NCBI RefSeq assembly: GCF_007830055.1
Contig: NZ_VLLE01000003.1
Span: 1-64,000 of the forward strand
Reading direction: 5' to 3'
DNA: 64,000 nucleotides
Source of the DNA: Lacibacter cauensis
Lineage (GTDB): Bacteria; Bacteroidota; Bacteroidia; Chitinophagales; Chitinophagaceae
Shown: positions 45,460-53,770 of the stretch, piece by piece
Layout: each line of letters begins with the position of its first letter
Numbering within the stretch: position 1 is the stretch's first letter
Position numbers and translations under genes: made by a program
Notes under the pieces: generated by a model
Seen by the model: the letters and a program-made list of their open reading frames with translations, nothing else
Database searches by the model: none
Told to the model about the DNA's origin: nothing

Positions 45460-47580
45460 TTAATAAAACTTAATTCTTCTGTCTTTAACAGTGGCTGCAC
45501 TGCGTAATGCCTGCAACGAAGCATTTGCGGCACTTTGTTTCATACCGCCTTCCATTTGCGCACGACGATCGGTATAAGCTGCATTGCCTGCAGGTAATAA
45601 ACCAACATTTTCTGTACGGAACAGGAATACTGCAGAATTGCCGGCAACGGGTTCGCCTACTTTTCCTTTGTTAGCCGGGTTAAATGCTGCACCTGTTAAT
45701 TTTGGTTCCATACCTACACCTGCGATGAACGGAGAGTAGAAAGAAATACTATCTGCACGGAGCACATTTGTTTTATATGAAGCAGCTACCTGGTTTAAAT
45801 CTCTGTTGTTACCGATTTTCGAAATAATTTCAGCTGCTTTCTTCTGATTGCGGATAATGCTTTCAACCTGTACACGAACGGTTTTCGCATCGGGCAAACC
45901 TTCTTCACGCTCTTCGGTAATTAAAGCAACGACAACTTTATCGCCTAAGGTTGTAGGTTCAGAAACATCACCTTTGCCATTCTCATAAATCCAACGTACA
46001 AAATTGCGTGCACCACCCAAACCAATAATTGAATAATCGGTAGGACGCACTTCAGCTACACGTGGTACAAGCTTATTCTTTGTTACTGCAGCATCGAACT
46101 GGCTTGCATTACGTGCTTCTGCAGCAAACTGTGCAGCAGCTGTACTTGCGCTGTTGATGGTTTCATCACTTGGCTCAACTGTACGTGAGAAATAAGCAAC
46201 TTTATAAGCCGGTTCAATTTTCTTTTGATCAAGAATTTCAATGTAGTGGTAACCGAAATTTGTTTTCACTACCTGCTTACTGCCTTTGCTGTTGTAAAAA
46301 ATAAATTCAGCAAACTCCTTTGCAAGACTTCCAAACTGTTGAGATGTGAATTCGTACTCACCAGCTTTCTCTTTCGAACCTTGATCGGTAGAATATTTCG
46401 TAACCATTGCAGCAAAGTCTGCACCACCGGCAATTGCTTTCGCAATACTGTCGGCTTTTACTTTTGCAGCACTATCAGTCATTAAAACAGTACCTGATTG
46501 TGGATCGACTGTACCAATTAAGATGTGACGGCACTTTACAGAATCGGGCATTTCACGCTTAGCAATCATTTTTGCCAACACGTAGTTACCACCATCTATA
46601 TAAGGACCGAATACGCCACCAACAGGTAAGTTGCGGATTGAATCAGCATTCGGAACTTGCATGGTTGATTTCAACACATAACCATCATAGTAAGGTGTTG
46701 CAGAACTATTGGCAATAATAAACTGTGCTGCATCCGTAGCAGTTGCAAACGCATCTTTCACTTTCACTACCTCATTTAAAGCGGCAGTACTATCTGCTTT
46801 GTTCGGAGCAGCATCAAAAACAACGTAAGCAATGTTGCGGCTTTCTGTTTGTTTAAATTCATTTTTATGTTTACGTACATAGGCATTAATATCCTCATCG
46901 CTCACTTTTACCGCACTGTCGCTGATAGTTGTGTAAGGAACAGCTACATAACTGATCGACGCAATACTGCTTTGGTCGTTCAATTCTTTATCGCTTAACC
47001 ATTTTGGATAAAACACTGCACCAGATACCAAAGCAGCATACTTCATACGTAAACCGTTCTGAATAATATAATCGATGATATTACGCTCAACATATACACG
47101 CTGCGGATCGTTTGCCTTTTTCTTCTTTAAAGAGTTGATAAACTGGCGTGCAGCAGCTACATCATAATTACCGTTTGCATCTTTAAACTGTTGTGCAAGC
47201 GCAGGTGGAGGATTAGATCCGTACAATGCATCATCCAGATCAGCTGAACTGAATACCAAGCCTAACTTTTCGTATTCTACGGTAAGAATAATTTCTTCTA
47301 CTTCATTATTCCACAACATTTCGTTCAATTGCTGACGCATTTCATCATTAATGTCCATACCCTGCGAACGGTAACCATTCTCCATTTCTGATAAACGCTG
47401 GCTAAATGTGTTCACATCAATGTTCTTTCCGTTTACAGAACCAATTGATGTGCCCTGCGAACTGCCGCCACGGCCACGGCCGGCAAAATAATCTGTCAAA
47501 ATAAATCCAATAAGGCTCAAAGCAATCACAGCAATACTCACAGCTGCATACTTTTCACGAATCTGCTGAATAATGGACAT
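45460..47580 (-). CDS. PpiD-like membrane-anchored peptidyl-prolyl isomerase
   Basis: A 706-residue chaperone for outer-membrane or periplasmic proteins. The start MSIIQQIREKY leads into one membrane helix (about 12-31), followed by SurA-like N-terminal helices (about 40-230), a parvulin domain (about 335-450; VKCRHILIGTVDP and AGEYEFTSQQFGSL, FGYHYIEILDQ), and a second chaperone-like part to the end. The overall plan is that of PpiD (SurA_N plus rotamase). Its upstream region is the candidate origin. A -7 box TATTTTTG (minus, 47613-47620) lies 32 bases upstream. Confidence 0.88.
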   Translation of the reverse strand: MSIIQQIREKYAAVSIAVIALSLIGFILTDYFAGRGRGGSSQGTSIGSVNGKNIDVNTFSQRLSEMENGYRSQGMDINDEMRQQLNEMLWNNEVEEIILTVEYEKLGLVFSSADLDDALYGSNPPPALAQQFKDANGNYDVAAARQFINSLKKKKANDPQRVYVERNIIDYIIQNGLRMKYAALVSGAVFYPKWLSDKELNDQSSIASISYVAVPYTTISDSAVKVSDEDINAYVRKHKNEFKQTESRNIAYVVFDAAPNKADSTAALNEVVKVKDAFATATDAAQFIIANSSATPYYDGYVLKSTMQVPNADSIRNLPVGGVFGPYIDGGNYVLAKMIAKREMPDSVKCRHILIGTVDPQSGTVLMTDSAAKVKADSIAKAIAGGADFAAMVTKYSTDQGSKEKAGEYEFTSQQFGSLAKEFAEFIFYNSKGSKQVVKTNFGYHYIEILDQKKIEPAYKVAYFSRTVEPSDETINSASTAAAQFAAEARNASQFDAAVTKNKLVPRVAEVRPTDYSIIGLGGARNFVRWIYENGKGDVSEPTTLGDKVVVALITEEREEGLPDAKTVRVQVESIIRNQKKAAEIISKIGNNRDLNQVAASYKTNVLRADSISFYSPFIAGVGMEPKLTGAAFNPANKGKVGEPVAGNSAVFLFRTENVGLLPAGNAAYTDRRAQMEGGMKQSAANASLQALRSAATVKDRRIKFY

Positions 47581-47612
47581 AATAATATATTGTACGTTAT
47601 AAAAGTGAGCGG

Positions 47613-47620
47613 CAAAAATA
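47613..47620 (-). promoter_or_regulatory. -7 box of the PpiD-like gene
   Basis: Minus strand TATTTTTG, a perfect TAnnTTTG match, 32 bases before the start at 47580. Confidence 0.4.
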
Positions 47621-47699
47621 GGGGAAAAAGATGTTTGAACAAATTGTGGAAAACTCCCGTAAACAGCACAGGACAAAGGTTTTAGAATTTGGCAGCCCG

Positions 47700-48144
47700 A
47701 TCTTTTCATTTCCCCGAAACTAAATGCACAACCCTGTGTTGATAAACCCGTTTTCCTGTGGATTTCCTGCTGTTGAAAACGGGGATAAAACCGTTAATGA
47801 AAAGTGAGCAGATTATACCGGCAGCCAACCTGCCCGAAGTAACGTTCACAACCCCACAGTTATCCTCATTTCGATCACAGCATTTTTTGAAGTAACTACT
47901 ACTGTAGTTGTACAAACAATTTATAATCCCCCATTGTGTATAAACAACAAAAAGCCTTGTCTGTATTGTATTTGCTAATGTGAATGAGTTGGTAATAACT
48001 GTGTATAACCGATAAGCATCAGTAAAAACAAAAAATTCCTGTTCACAGATATCCACGAATTCACAGTCATAATACTAATAGATTATTTAATAAAAAAGAT
48101 AATTAGTAAGATATACTAGGGTAAATGCACAAGTTTTTTTGAAG
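47700..48144. other. oriC: Candidate chromosomal replication origin (oriC)
   Basis: This region of the 594-bp gap between divergent genes has no open frame but many DnaA-box-like words. Two are perfect TGTGNATAA (47935-47943, 48000-48008). Imperfect ones are TGTTGATAA (47737-47745), TGTGGATTT (47757-47765), TTATCCTCA (47860-47868) and ATATCCACG (48049-48057). A 9-bp inverted repeat (47747-47755 with 47775-47783) brackets the second imperfect box. An AT-rich stretch of about 55 bp with TAA/TAG/GAT triplets follows at 48066-48119, a plausible unwinding element. Two parS sites 28 kb away agree with an origin-proximal location. No dnaA gene is in view. Confidence 0.6.
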
Positions 48145-48152
48145 TAGCTTTG
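48145..48152 (+). promoter_or_regulatory. nadA promoter -7 box
   Basis: TAGCTTTG matches TAnnTTTG, 22 bases before the nadA ATG, the same spacing as at mnmG. Confidence 0.5.
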
Positions 48153-48174
48153 AATCGAAATTAAAGTTTGCATC

Positions 48175-49188
48175 ATGAGTACAACGCTTGTAACGGATCC
48201 GAAATTGAATGTAGAAAAAAATGGCTTTCTGGACATTGAGCTTGACCCTGAAATGGATCTGTTTGCAGAAATTGAACGGTTGAAGAAAGAAAAAAATGCA
48301 ATCATCCTGGCGCACTACTACCAGGAACCCGATATACAGGACGTAGCCGACTACATTGGCGACAGTTTAGGGCTGGCACAAAAAGCACAACAAACCCAGG
48401 CCGATCTGATAGTGTTTGCCGGTGTGCATTTCATGGCCGAAACAGCGAAGATCCTCAACCCTACTAAAAAAGTGGTGATACCCGATCTGAAAGCCGGTTG
48501 TTCCTTGAGCGACAGTTGTCCGCCGCCCCTGTTTGCACAATTCAAAGCCCAGCATCCCGATCACCTGGTTATTTCCTACATCAACTGCAGTGCGGGTATT
48601 AAAGCCCTCAGCGATATCATTTGCACCAGCAGTAATGCACAACAAATTGTGGAAAGCCTGCCCAAAGAGCAGAAGATCATTTTTGCGCCCGATAAAAACC
48701 TGGGAGCTTACATCAACAAAGCAACCGGCCGCAACATGGTGCTGTGGGATGGTGCCTGTATGGTGCATGAAATTTTCAGTGTGGAAAAGATCAGTAAGCT
48801 GAAGTTGCGTCATCCGAACGCTAAAATCATTGCCCATCCCGAATGTGAAGAACCGGTTTTACGACTGGCAGATTATATTGGCAGTACCACCCAGCTGTTG
48901 AAGTATACCGAGAAAGATGCCGCTACCGAATACATTGTGGCTACAGAAACCGGTATTCTGCACCAGATGATGAAGAGTAATCCGCAGAAAACATTTATTC
49001 CTGCACCGCCCAATAACAGCTGTGCCTGCAATGATTGTCCGCACATGAAACGCAATACGCTGGAAAAAATTTACCTGTGCATGGAATACGAGGTGCCTGA
49101 AATTACCATGGATGAAGAATTACGGCTGGCAGCGAAAAAGCCCATTGACCGTATGCTGGAGTTGAGTGCACAATTTGGACTGATATAA
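48175..49188 (+). CDS. nadA: Quinolinate synthase
   Basis: A 337-residue [4Fe-4S] enzyme condensing iminoaspartate and dihydroxyacetone phosphate into quinolinate, the start of de novo NAD synthesis. The three-fold repeated fold is evident; cluster Cys candidates lie in [11 protein letters not shown], in IAHPECEE, and in [29 protein letters not shown] marks the substrate site at the front. nadB and nadC are not in this window; nadD is at 20442. Confidence 0.95.
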   Translation: MSTTLVTDPKLNVEKNGFLDIELDPEMDLFAEIERLKKEKNAIILAHYYQEPDIQDVADYIGDSLGLAQKAQQTQADLIVFAGVHFMAETAKILNPTKKVVIPDLKAGCSLSDSCPPPLFAQFKAQHPDHLVISYINCSAGIKALSDIICTSSNAQQIVESLPKEQKIIFAPDKNLGAYINKATGRNMVLWDGACMVHEIFSVEKISKLKLRHPNAKIIAHPECEEPVLRLADYIGSTTQLLKYTEKDAATEYIVATETGILHQMMKSNPQKTFIPAPPNNSCACNDCPHMKRNTLEKIYLCMEYEVPEITMDEELRLAAKKPIDRMLELSAQFGLI

Positions 49189-49203
49189 AGGATAAAAATA
49201 AAA

Positions 49204-49236
49204 AAGGGGCCAGATAGAAATCCTGCCCCGTTTTAA
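49204..49236 (+). terminator. nadA terminator
   Basis: GGGG.CAG (49205-49212) pairs with CTG.CCCC (about 49222-49228), followed by GTTTT. Confidence 0.6.
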
Positions 49237-49319
49237 AATCCAATATCCTATGAAAAACCGAGTGTAAGATAGACACGATTTTGAGAATGTAAAAGATTTT
49301 GCGTCTTTTTTTTAAAAGA

Positions 49320-50048
49320 TTAGCGGTTTTTACGTACCAAAGCCCGTGCTTTTTCCAGATCGGCTGCTGTATCTATCGAAACGCCAACAGGTTCTGTTAT
49401 TGCCATTCGTATGCGGTAACCATTTTCCAGTAAACGTAACTGCTCCAGTTTTTCGGCCTGCTCCAATAAAGAAACAGGTAACTGAATAAACGATAACAAG
49501 GCTTCTTTGCGGTACCCATAAATACCAATGTGTTTGTAATAAGGTACCGGAGCAGTACTATCCCGCTTAAACGGAATGGTACTGCGGCTGAAATACAATG
49601 CATCCATTTGTTTATTCACCACCACTTTTACACAGTTAGGATCGTTTACCTGTTCTTCATCAGTAATGATGTGCATCAACGAACCTACATCAACCGAAGG
49701 ATCACTGAATAACGCACATAATTTTTCAAGTGATTGTTTTTGTACAAAGGGTTCATCGCCCTGCACATTCATCACAATATCTGCATCAATATCTGCAACT
49801 GCTTCAGCAATACGGTCGCTGCCGCTTTCGTGTTCTTTTGTACTCATTACTGCATTGCCGCCATTGTTTACTATTTCATCATAAATAACGGGGCTGTCGG
49901 TTGCAACCAATACCTTACTGAACAAACCGGTGGCTACTGTATTTTCATACGTGGTTCTGATAATGGTTTTATCATGGAGTAACTGCATGAGCTTAGCAGG
50001 AAAACGGGTGGCCGCATAACGGGCAGGTATAACAGCAATAATTCGCAT
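49320..50048 (-). CDS. kdsB: 3-deoxy-manno-octulosonate cytidylyltransferase
   Basis: A 242-residue CMP-Kdo synthase activating Kdo for lipopolysaccharide inner core. Family motifs: IPARYAATRFPAKLM at residue 6, VATDS, NVQGDEPFV, and HIGIYGYRKEALLSF. Length is normal. The start at 50048 is the family start; the reading frame continues 19 codons upstream. A TACATTTG box five bases ahead of the ATG suggests a leaderless message. Confidence 0.93.
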   Translation of the reverse strand: MRIIAVIPARYAATRFPAKLMQLLHDKTIIRTTYENTVATGLFSKVLVATDSPVIYDEIVNNGGNAVMSTKEHESGSDRIAEAVADIDADIVMNVQGDEPFVQKQSLEKLCALFSDPSVDVGSLMHIITDEEQVNDPNCVKVVVNKQMDALYFSRSTIPFKRDSTAPVPYYKHIGIYGYRKEALLSFIQLPVSLLEQAEKLEQLRLLENGYRIRMAITEPVGVSIDTAADLEKARALVRKNR

Positions 50049-50052
50049 GTAA

Positions 50053-50060
50053 CAAATGTA
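50053..50060 (-). promoter_or_regulatory. kdsB promoter -7 box
   Basis: Minus strand TACATTTG, perfect TAnnTTTG, four bases before the kdsB start codon; a leaderless start is implied. Confidence 0.4.
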
Positions 50061-50100
50061 AACGAACTTTAAACAATGCCGCATTACTGAAATGAAATGA

Positions 50101-50108
50101 TACATTTG
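50101..50108 (+). promoter_or_regulatory. DUF1080 gene promoter -7 box
   Basis: TACATTTG, 19 bases before the ATG at 50128. It is the mirror image of the kdsB box 41 bp away, so the pair forms a divergent promoter. Confidence 0.5.
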
Positions 50109-50127
50109 TTTTTCTTAAACGAATTCT

Positions 50128-50766
50128 ATGCATGCTTTAACCCGCATTTGTACCTTTTTTATTTTAGTTGTATTCCTATCGGCCGCAGCGCCCATGAAGA
50201 AAAAAAAGTGGATTTCTTTGTTTGATGGCAAAACGCTTAACGGCTGGAAAGTTGGTGCCAATGCTGAAACGTTTACAATAGAAAACGGAGCAATTGCAGT
50301 GAATGGAAAAGTAGCACACCTGTTTTACGATGGTGATGCAGGTGCCCATGATTTTAAAAATTTCGAGCTACAGCTCGATATCATGACGATGCCCGGCTCG
50401 AATTCCGGTGTTTATTTTCACACCCAATACCAGGAAAGTGGATGGCCGCAAAAAGGTTACGAAGTACAGGTGAATAATTCGCATACCGATTGGCGACGCA
50501 CTGCCGGCTTATACGCTGTGCAAGATGTAAAAGAAGCTCCCGCCAAAGACAATGAATGGTTTACCATGCACATTGTTGTAAAAGAAAAACATGTAACCGT
50601 TTTTGTAAACAAGCAACAAGTGGTTGATTATACAGAACCCGAACATCCCGAACGCCCCAAAGGAATGGAAGGACGCTTACTGAGCAGTGGTACCATTGCC
50701 TTGCAGGGGCATGATCCGAAAAGTAAAGTGTTGTATAAAAACATTAAACTGCGCCTGCTCGATTAA
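50128..50766 (+). CDS. Secreted DUF1080 protein (3-keto-disaccharide-hydrolase-like)
   Basis: A 212-residue protein with a signal peptide (CTFFILVVFLSAAAP). The DUF1080 lectin-like sandwich starts SLFDGKTLNGWKV and includes FELQLDIMTMPGSNSGVYFH and EVQVNNSHTDWRRTAGLYAV. Family members cleave 3-keto-glycosides or bind sugars in the periplasm. Its end overlaps by four bases the end of the convergent cupin gene. Confidence 0.88.
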   Translation: MHALTRICTFFILVVFLSAAAPMKKKKWISLFDGKTLNGWKVGANAETFTIENGAIAVNGKVAHLFYDGDAGAHDFKNFELQLDIMTMPGSNSGVYFHTQYQESGWPQKGYEVQVNNSHTDWRRTAGLYAVQDVKEAPAKDNEWFTMHIVVKEKHVTVFVNKQQVVDYTEPEHPERPKGMEGRLLSSGTIALQGHDPKSKVLYKNIKLRLLD

Positions 50767-51317
50767 GCTTTAACTGCAGCAGGTGCATTGTTGAACTGTT
50801 TGTACTTACCCAATAATTTACCTGTTATATATACTGCAGGTAATACCACCGTTTTTACAAAGCGAGGCATTTCGGTAATATCAAACTCCGATTTATAACG
50901 GGTGGCTAAATAAGCAATTTCAAACAAGGCGGGCTTTGCAGCACCGCTTTTTTGTTGTGCAGCAAACAATGCCGATAAGAAGAAGACGGTATTGTAAGCC
51001 GGTTGTACATAGCCCTTGCAATGCAGCCTATCGGTACCTGCATTCCAGAAACGGTGGGGAACACCCCGTTTAAAAAAGACGGTATCACCGGGGCCGGCAA
51101 ATTTTTTTCCTTCGCCTTTTATTTCATAACCGAGGTTACCGTTTACCACTGTAAACACTTCGTCCTGCAGCCAGTGTGTGTGCATGGCAGGCCCAATATT
51201 GGGTGCTACAAAATTTTCGGCAAGTAATTTTTCACCATCGGGGTGCGGAACAACGGCATGAAAAATAATCTGTTCGCCAAGTGCATTTTCGATGCTGTGT
51301 GAAAAGCTGCTATGCAT
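50763..51317 (-). CDS. Cupin-domain protein
   Basis: A 184-residue protein. The cupin (about 25-110) has the metal motif MHTHWLQDEVFTVVNGNLGYEI (H-x-H...E) and the second motif PGDTVFFKRGVPHRFWNAG (His). The remainder is a helical tail with a hydrophobic stretch. Substrate unknown. Start at 51317 (MHSSFSHS) is preferred over the ATG six codons upstream. Confidence 0.78.
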   Translation of the reverse strand: MHSSFSHSIENALGEQIIFHAVVPHPDGEKLLAENFVAPNIGPAMHTHWLQDEVFTVVNGNLGYEIKGEGKKFAGPGDTVFFKRGVPHRFWNAGTDRLHCKGYVQPAYNTVFFLSALFAAQQKSGAAKPALFEIAYLATRYKSEFDITEMPRFVKTVVLPAVYITGKLLGKYKQFNNAPAAVKA

Positions 51318-51413
51318 AACAGTATGTTTATGCAACGAAACTAGTATGCATCCATAAATGCTGCCAGCCGAAAGCGATGTGTTGCAACAAAAGCTGTATG
51401 AATTGCAAGCAGT

Positions 51414-51797
51414 TTATGCTTCGTACAACTCAATGGGTAAACCATCGGGGTCGGCAAAGAAGGTAAAGCGCTTGCCGGTAAATTCATCGGTGCGGATGGG
51501 TTCGGTTACAATGTTGTGTTGCTGCAGTTGTGTACTTGCAGCTGCAAGATCTGTTACTGCAAAGGCGAGGTGACGCAGTCCACAGGCTTCGGGCCGGGAT
51601 GGCCTTGCCGGTGGTGAAGGAAAGGAAAACAGTTCTATGATATACTGACCATTTACTGCCAGATCGAGTTTGTACGATTGCCGTTCGGCACGATATACTT
51701 CCCGGATGATGGTGAGCCCCAGTACTTCGGTATAAAATTGTTTTGATTGTTCGTAGTTGGAACAGATGATAGCGATATGATGAACAGCGTTGAGCAT
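51414..51797 (-). CDS. VOC-family protein (glyoxalase/YaeR-like)
   Basis: A 127-residue vicinal-oxygen-chelate protein with two beta-alpha-beta3 modules. Metal ligands: His near residue 7 (AVHHIAI), Glu in YIIELFSF, His in LRHLAFAV and Glu in LPIELYEA, the full H-E-H-E set. Wording is close to the YaeR/SMU1112c group. It is the last gene before the cassette region and appears monocistronic. Confidence 0.85.
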   Translation of the reverse strand: MLNAVHHIAIICSNYEQSKQFYTEVLGLTIIREVYRAERQSYKLDLAVNGQYIIELFSFPSPPARPSRPEACGLRHLAFAVTDLAAASTQLQQHNIVTEPIRTDEFTGKRFTFFADPDGLPIELYEA

Positions 51798-51914
51798 GGT
51801 GCTTGTTTGATTGCAAAGATGCGAGGAAGAAAGTGTAGCGTGTTTATCATTTTTTCTTAGCGGTTGGTGTAGACAGCAACCCGTAAATTAAGATTGAGTT
51901 TTGACAAGACATGC

Positions 51915-52118
51915 ATACACCATGCAGTTTTGCTGCAGCGGGGGGCGACGCAAAGCGTCGGTCATCACCTGAAATGCTACTGGGCTATTGGTACCAGCTG
52001 ACATTCATCCATTAAGCTTTTGAATAAAATTTTATCTTTAGTATCACCGTTCATTACCCGTCGCCAGGGGCGACGTAAAAGAATTGCCCCGCCGACCGCA
52101 AAGCTGTGAACGTTGGGC
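51915..52118 (+). repeat. attC-like site A (upstream edge of cassette array)
   Basis: An about 200-bp element. It shares with site B (53771-53946) the same backbone words (CATGCAGTTTTGC, CGACGC..GCGTCGGTCA, TTAAGCTTTTGAAT, TTATCTTTAGTATCA, CAGGGGCGACGTA, ATTGCCCC). Its ends pair: CAGTTTTGC (51925-51933) with GCAAAGCTG (52098-52106), and it ends GAACGTTGGGC, matching the integron GTTRRRY core at 52112-52118. It contains about 30 extra bases compared with B. Confidence 0.6.
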
Positions 52119-52133
52119 GAAATCATATACTTA

Positions 52134-52898
52134 ATGCGATATAACATTTTGATTGGCACAAAGTGGGGCAAATACAACATTCTCCTTATCAATGGAACTG
52201 AACTTGACAAAGTTCTTAATGCATATGAGCAGGGAAAAGAAACAATTTTTGTAAAGGGAAATAGGTATTCATTCAATGAATTAATGGATATTCAAATTTT
52301 TCAGTTTGAACGTAATGAAATAGAGACTGCAGACCAGCTTTTAGAAATCTGTCGAACAAATAACTTGCTGTCAAAAAGTTTTATACCGGGCGATCACTGG
52401 ATTTCTGAAGAAGTGCTTAAAAAGTTGGGCAAAAGAGTCACCGAACACTTTATAGAAGATGAATTTGGTCACAAGCAAAAGCAAGAGAAGCAATTAGTTC
52501 AAAACCACTGGTTTGTTGAACCATCAAGGATTGAAGAACTTGCAAACATAAAAAACCAACTAACGGATTTTACAAAGCTTTGTGAGTTTTGCAGAGAATT
52601 GAACATTGCCTATTCGAACGAAATGTATTTAGCAATTCCAATGATTGTCCGGGCAATTATAGACCACATTCCGCCAGTTTTTGGGAAGTCAAACTTCGCA
52701 GAAGTATGTGGCGGCTACGGAACTAAAAGTTTTAGAGACAGCATGAATAACTTGGACAAGTCCAGCCGCAAAATTGCCGACGCATATCTCCATACTTCAA
52801 TTAGAGCCAAAGAAGTCCTTCCTAATCGAACCCAAGTGAATTTTAAGCACGACTTGGACGTTCTTCTTCAGGAAATTGAAAGAATAAATAAAACATGA
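52134..52898 (+). CDS. Cassette gene 1: hypothetical protein with conserved C-terminal domain
   Basis: A 254-residue AT-rich protein. The N-terminus (MRYNILIGTKWGKYNILLIN) is beta-like; the last 90 residues have the wording MIVRAIIDHIPPVFG, GGYGTKSFRDSM, LDKSSRKIADAYLHTSIR and VLPNRTQVNFKHDLD, which I associate from memory with C-terminal domains of orphan, sometimes defence-linked, bacterial proteins; no catalytic residues are evident. The ATG is 20 bases inside the cassette. No promoter is seen, as expected for a cassette gene. Confidence 0.6.
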   Translation: MRYNILIGTKWGKYNILLINGTELDKVLNAYEQGKETIFVKGNRYSFNELMDIQIFQFERNEIETADQLLEICRTNNLLSKSFIPGDHWISEEVLKKLGKRVTEHFIEDEFGHKQKQEKQLVQNHWFVEPSRIEELANIKNQLTDFTKLCEFCRELNIAYSNEMYLAIPMIVRAIIDHIPPVFGKSNFAEVCGGYGTKSFRDSMNNLDKSSRKIADAYLHTSIRAKEVLPNRTQVNFKHDLDVLLQEIERINKT

Positions 52899-52902
52899 CA
52901 TC

Positions 52903-53064
52903 GACCAACATTGGTGTGCTGCTATGACTGGGCGACGGAATAAACTTCGGTTGTTTGCAAGCATCGGCGTAGTGCTTATCTTCAACCATAAACTAAACCG
53001 GGCAGCAGTTCGGGGCTGGACGTTCGATGGATGCCGCCACACCTGAAAGCCCTGTACGTTACTT
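52903..53064 (+). repeat. attC-like site C between the two cassette genes
   Basis: It begins GACCAAC (52903-52909), five bases after the first gene's stop; that is one mismatch from the complement of the GTTGGGC at the start of the same cassette. It ends TACGTTACTTGC. Weak internal pairing (GCTGCT 52918-52923 with AGCAG 53004-53008). Its sequence is unlike sites A and B, as expected because attC belongs to each cassette. Confidence 0.45.
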
Positions 53065-53074
53065 GCAATGCTAA

Positions 53075-53758
53075 ATGACCGACACTACTACCATAGAACT
53101 AAAGAATATAGACCCAGGAGACATCTCAGATGTTTTGGTAAAAATTGAAAAATCTTTTGGATTCAAGTTCGGCGACACAGAACTTAAAGACGTCAAAACC
53201 TTCGGTGAACTCTGCGACATAATCACAAGCAGAGTTCAGGGCGACAATGTAGACGACTGCACGAATCAACAAGGATTTTACAAAATTCGCAATGCTATAG
53301 CTACGATACAGGCTACAGATAAAAACTCAATTACGCCTGACACAAATCTTCAACAAATCTTTCCTCGACCTAATCGTAGAAAAAAAATTAAAGAGCTAAA
53401 GAATGAGTTAGATATGGCTGTTGATATTTTAGATATAAAAGGATGGTTGAGGTGGACAATATTCAGCGGTGTTGCAGGTTCGCTTATTATGTTCTTCTTT
53501 AATTGGAAACTTGCATTAAGCGGCCTGACTTTTTTCATAGTAATTAGTTGGGCGGCATATAATTTTTTTGCGAAGGAATTCAAACTTGCAACCGTTGGAC
53601 AATTGACAGAAAAACTTGTAAGAGAGAATTATTTGAAGTCAAGGCGTAACAGTTCAACAATAAATCGAAATGAAATAGCTAGAAAAGTAAAAGAGTTTTT
53701 CAGCAAGGAATTAGATTTAGAAGAGGAAGTGTTGACGAGACAAGCAACCTTTGTCTGA
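53075..53758 (+). CDS. Cassette gene 2: acyl-carrier-like domain plus membrane hairpin
   Basis: A 227-residue protein. The N-terminal part (about 10-50: DVLVKIEKSFGFKFGDTELK, VKTFGELCDIITSRV) resembles the second half of acyl carrier proteins but I see no DSL phosphopantetheine serine. Two hydrophobic helices lie at about 126-146 and 148-166, followed by a charged helix (VGQLTEKLVRENYLKSRR). AT-rich and without recognised relatives. The ATG is 16 bases inside the cassette. Confidence 0.6.
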   Translation: MTDTTTIELKNIDPGDISDVLVKIEKSFGFKFGDTELKDVKTFGELCDIITSRVQGDNVDDCTNQQGFYKIRNAIATIQATDKNSITPDTNLQQIFPRPNRRKKIKELKNELDMAVDILDIKGWLRWTIFSGVAGSLIMFFFNWKLALSGLTFFIVISWAAYNFFAKEFKLATVGQLTEKLVRENYLKSRRNSSTINRNEIARKVKEFFSKELDLEEEVLTRQATFV

Positions 53759-53770
53759 CAGAGAAGCACT

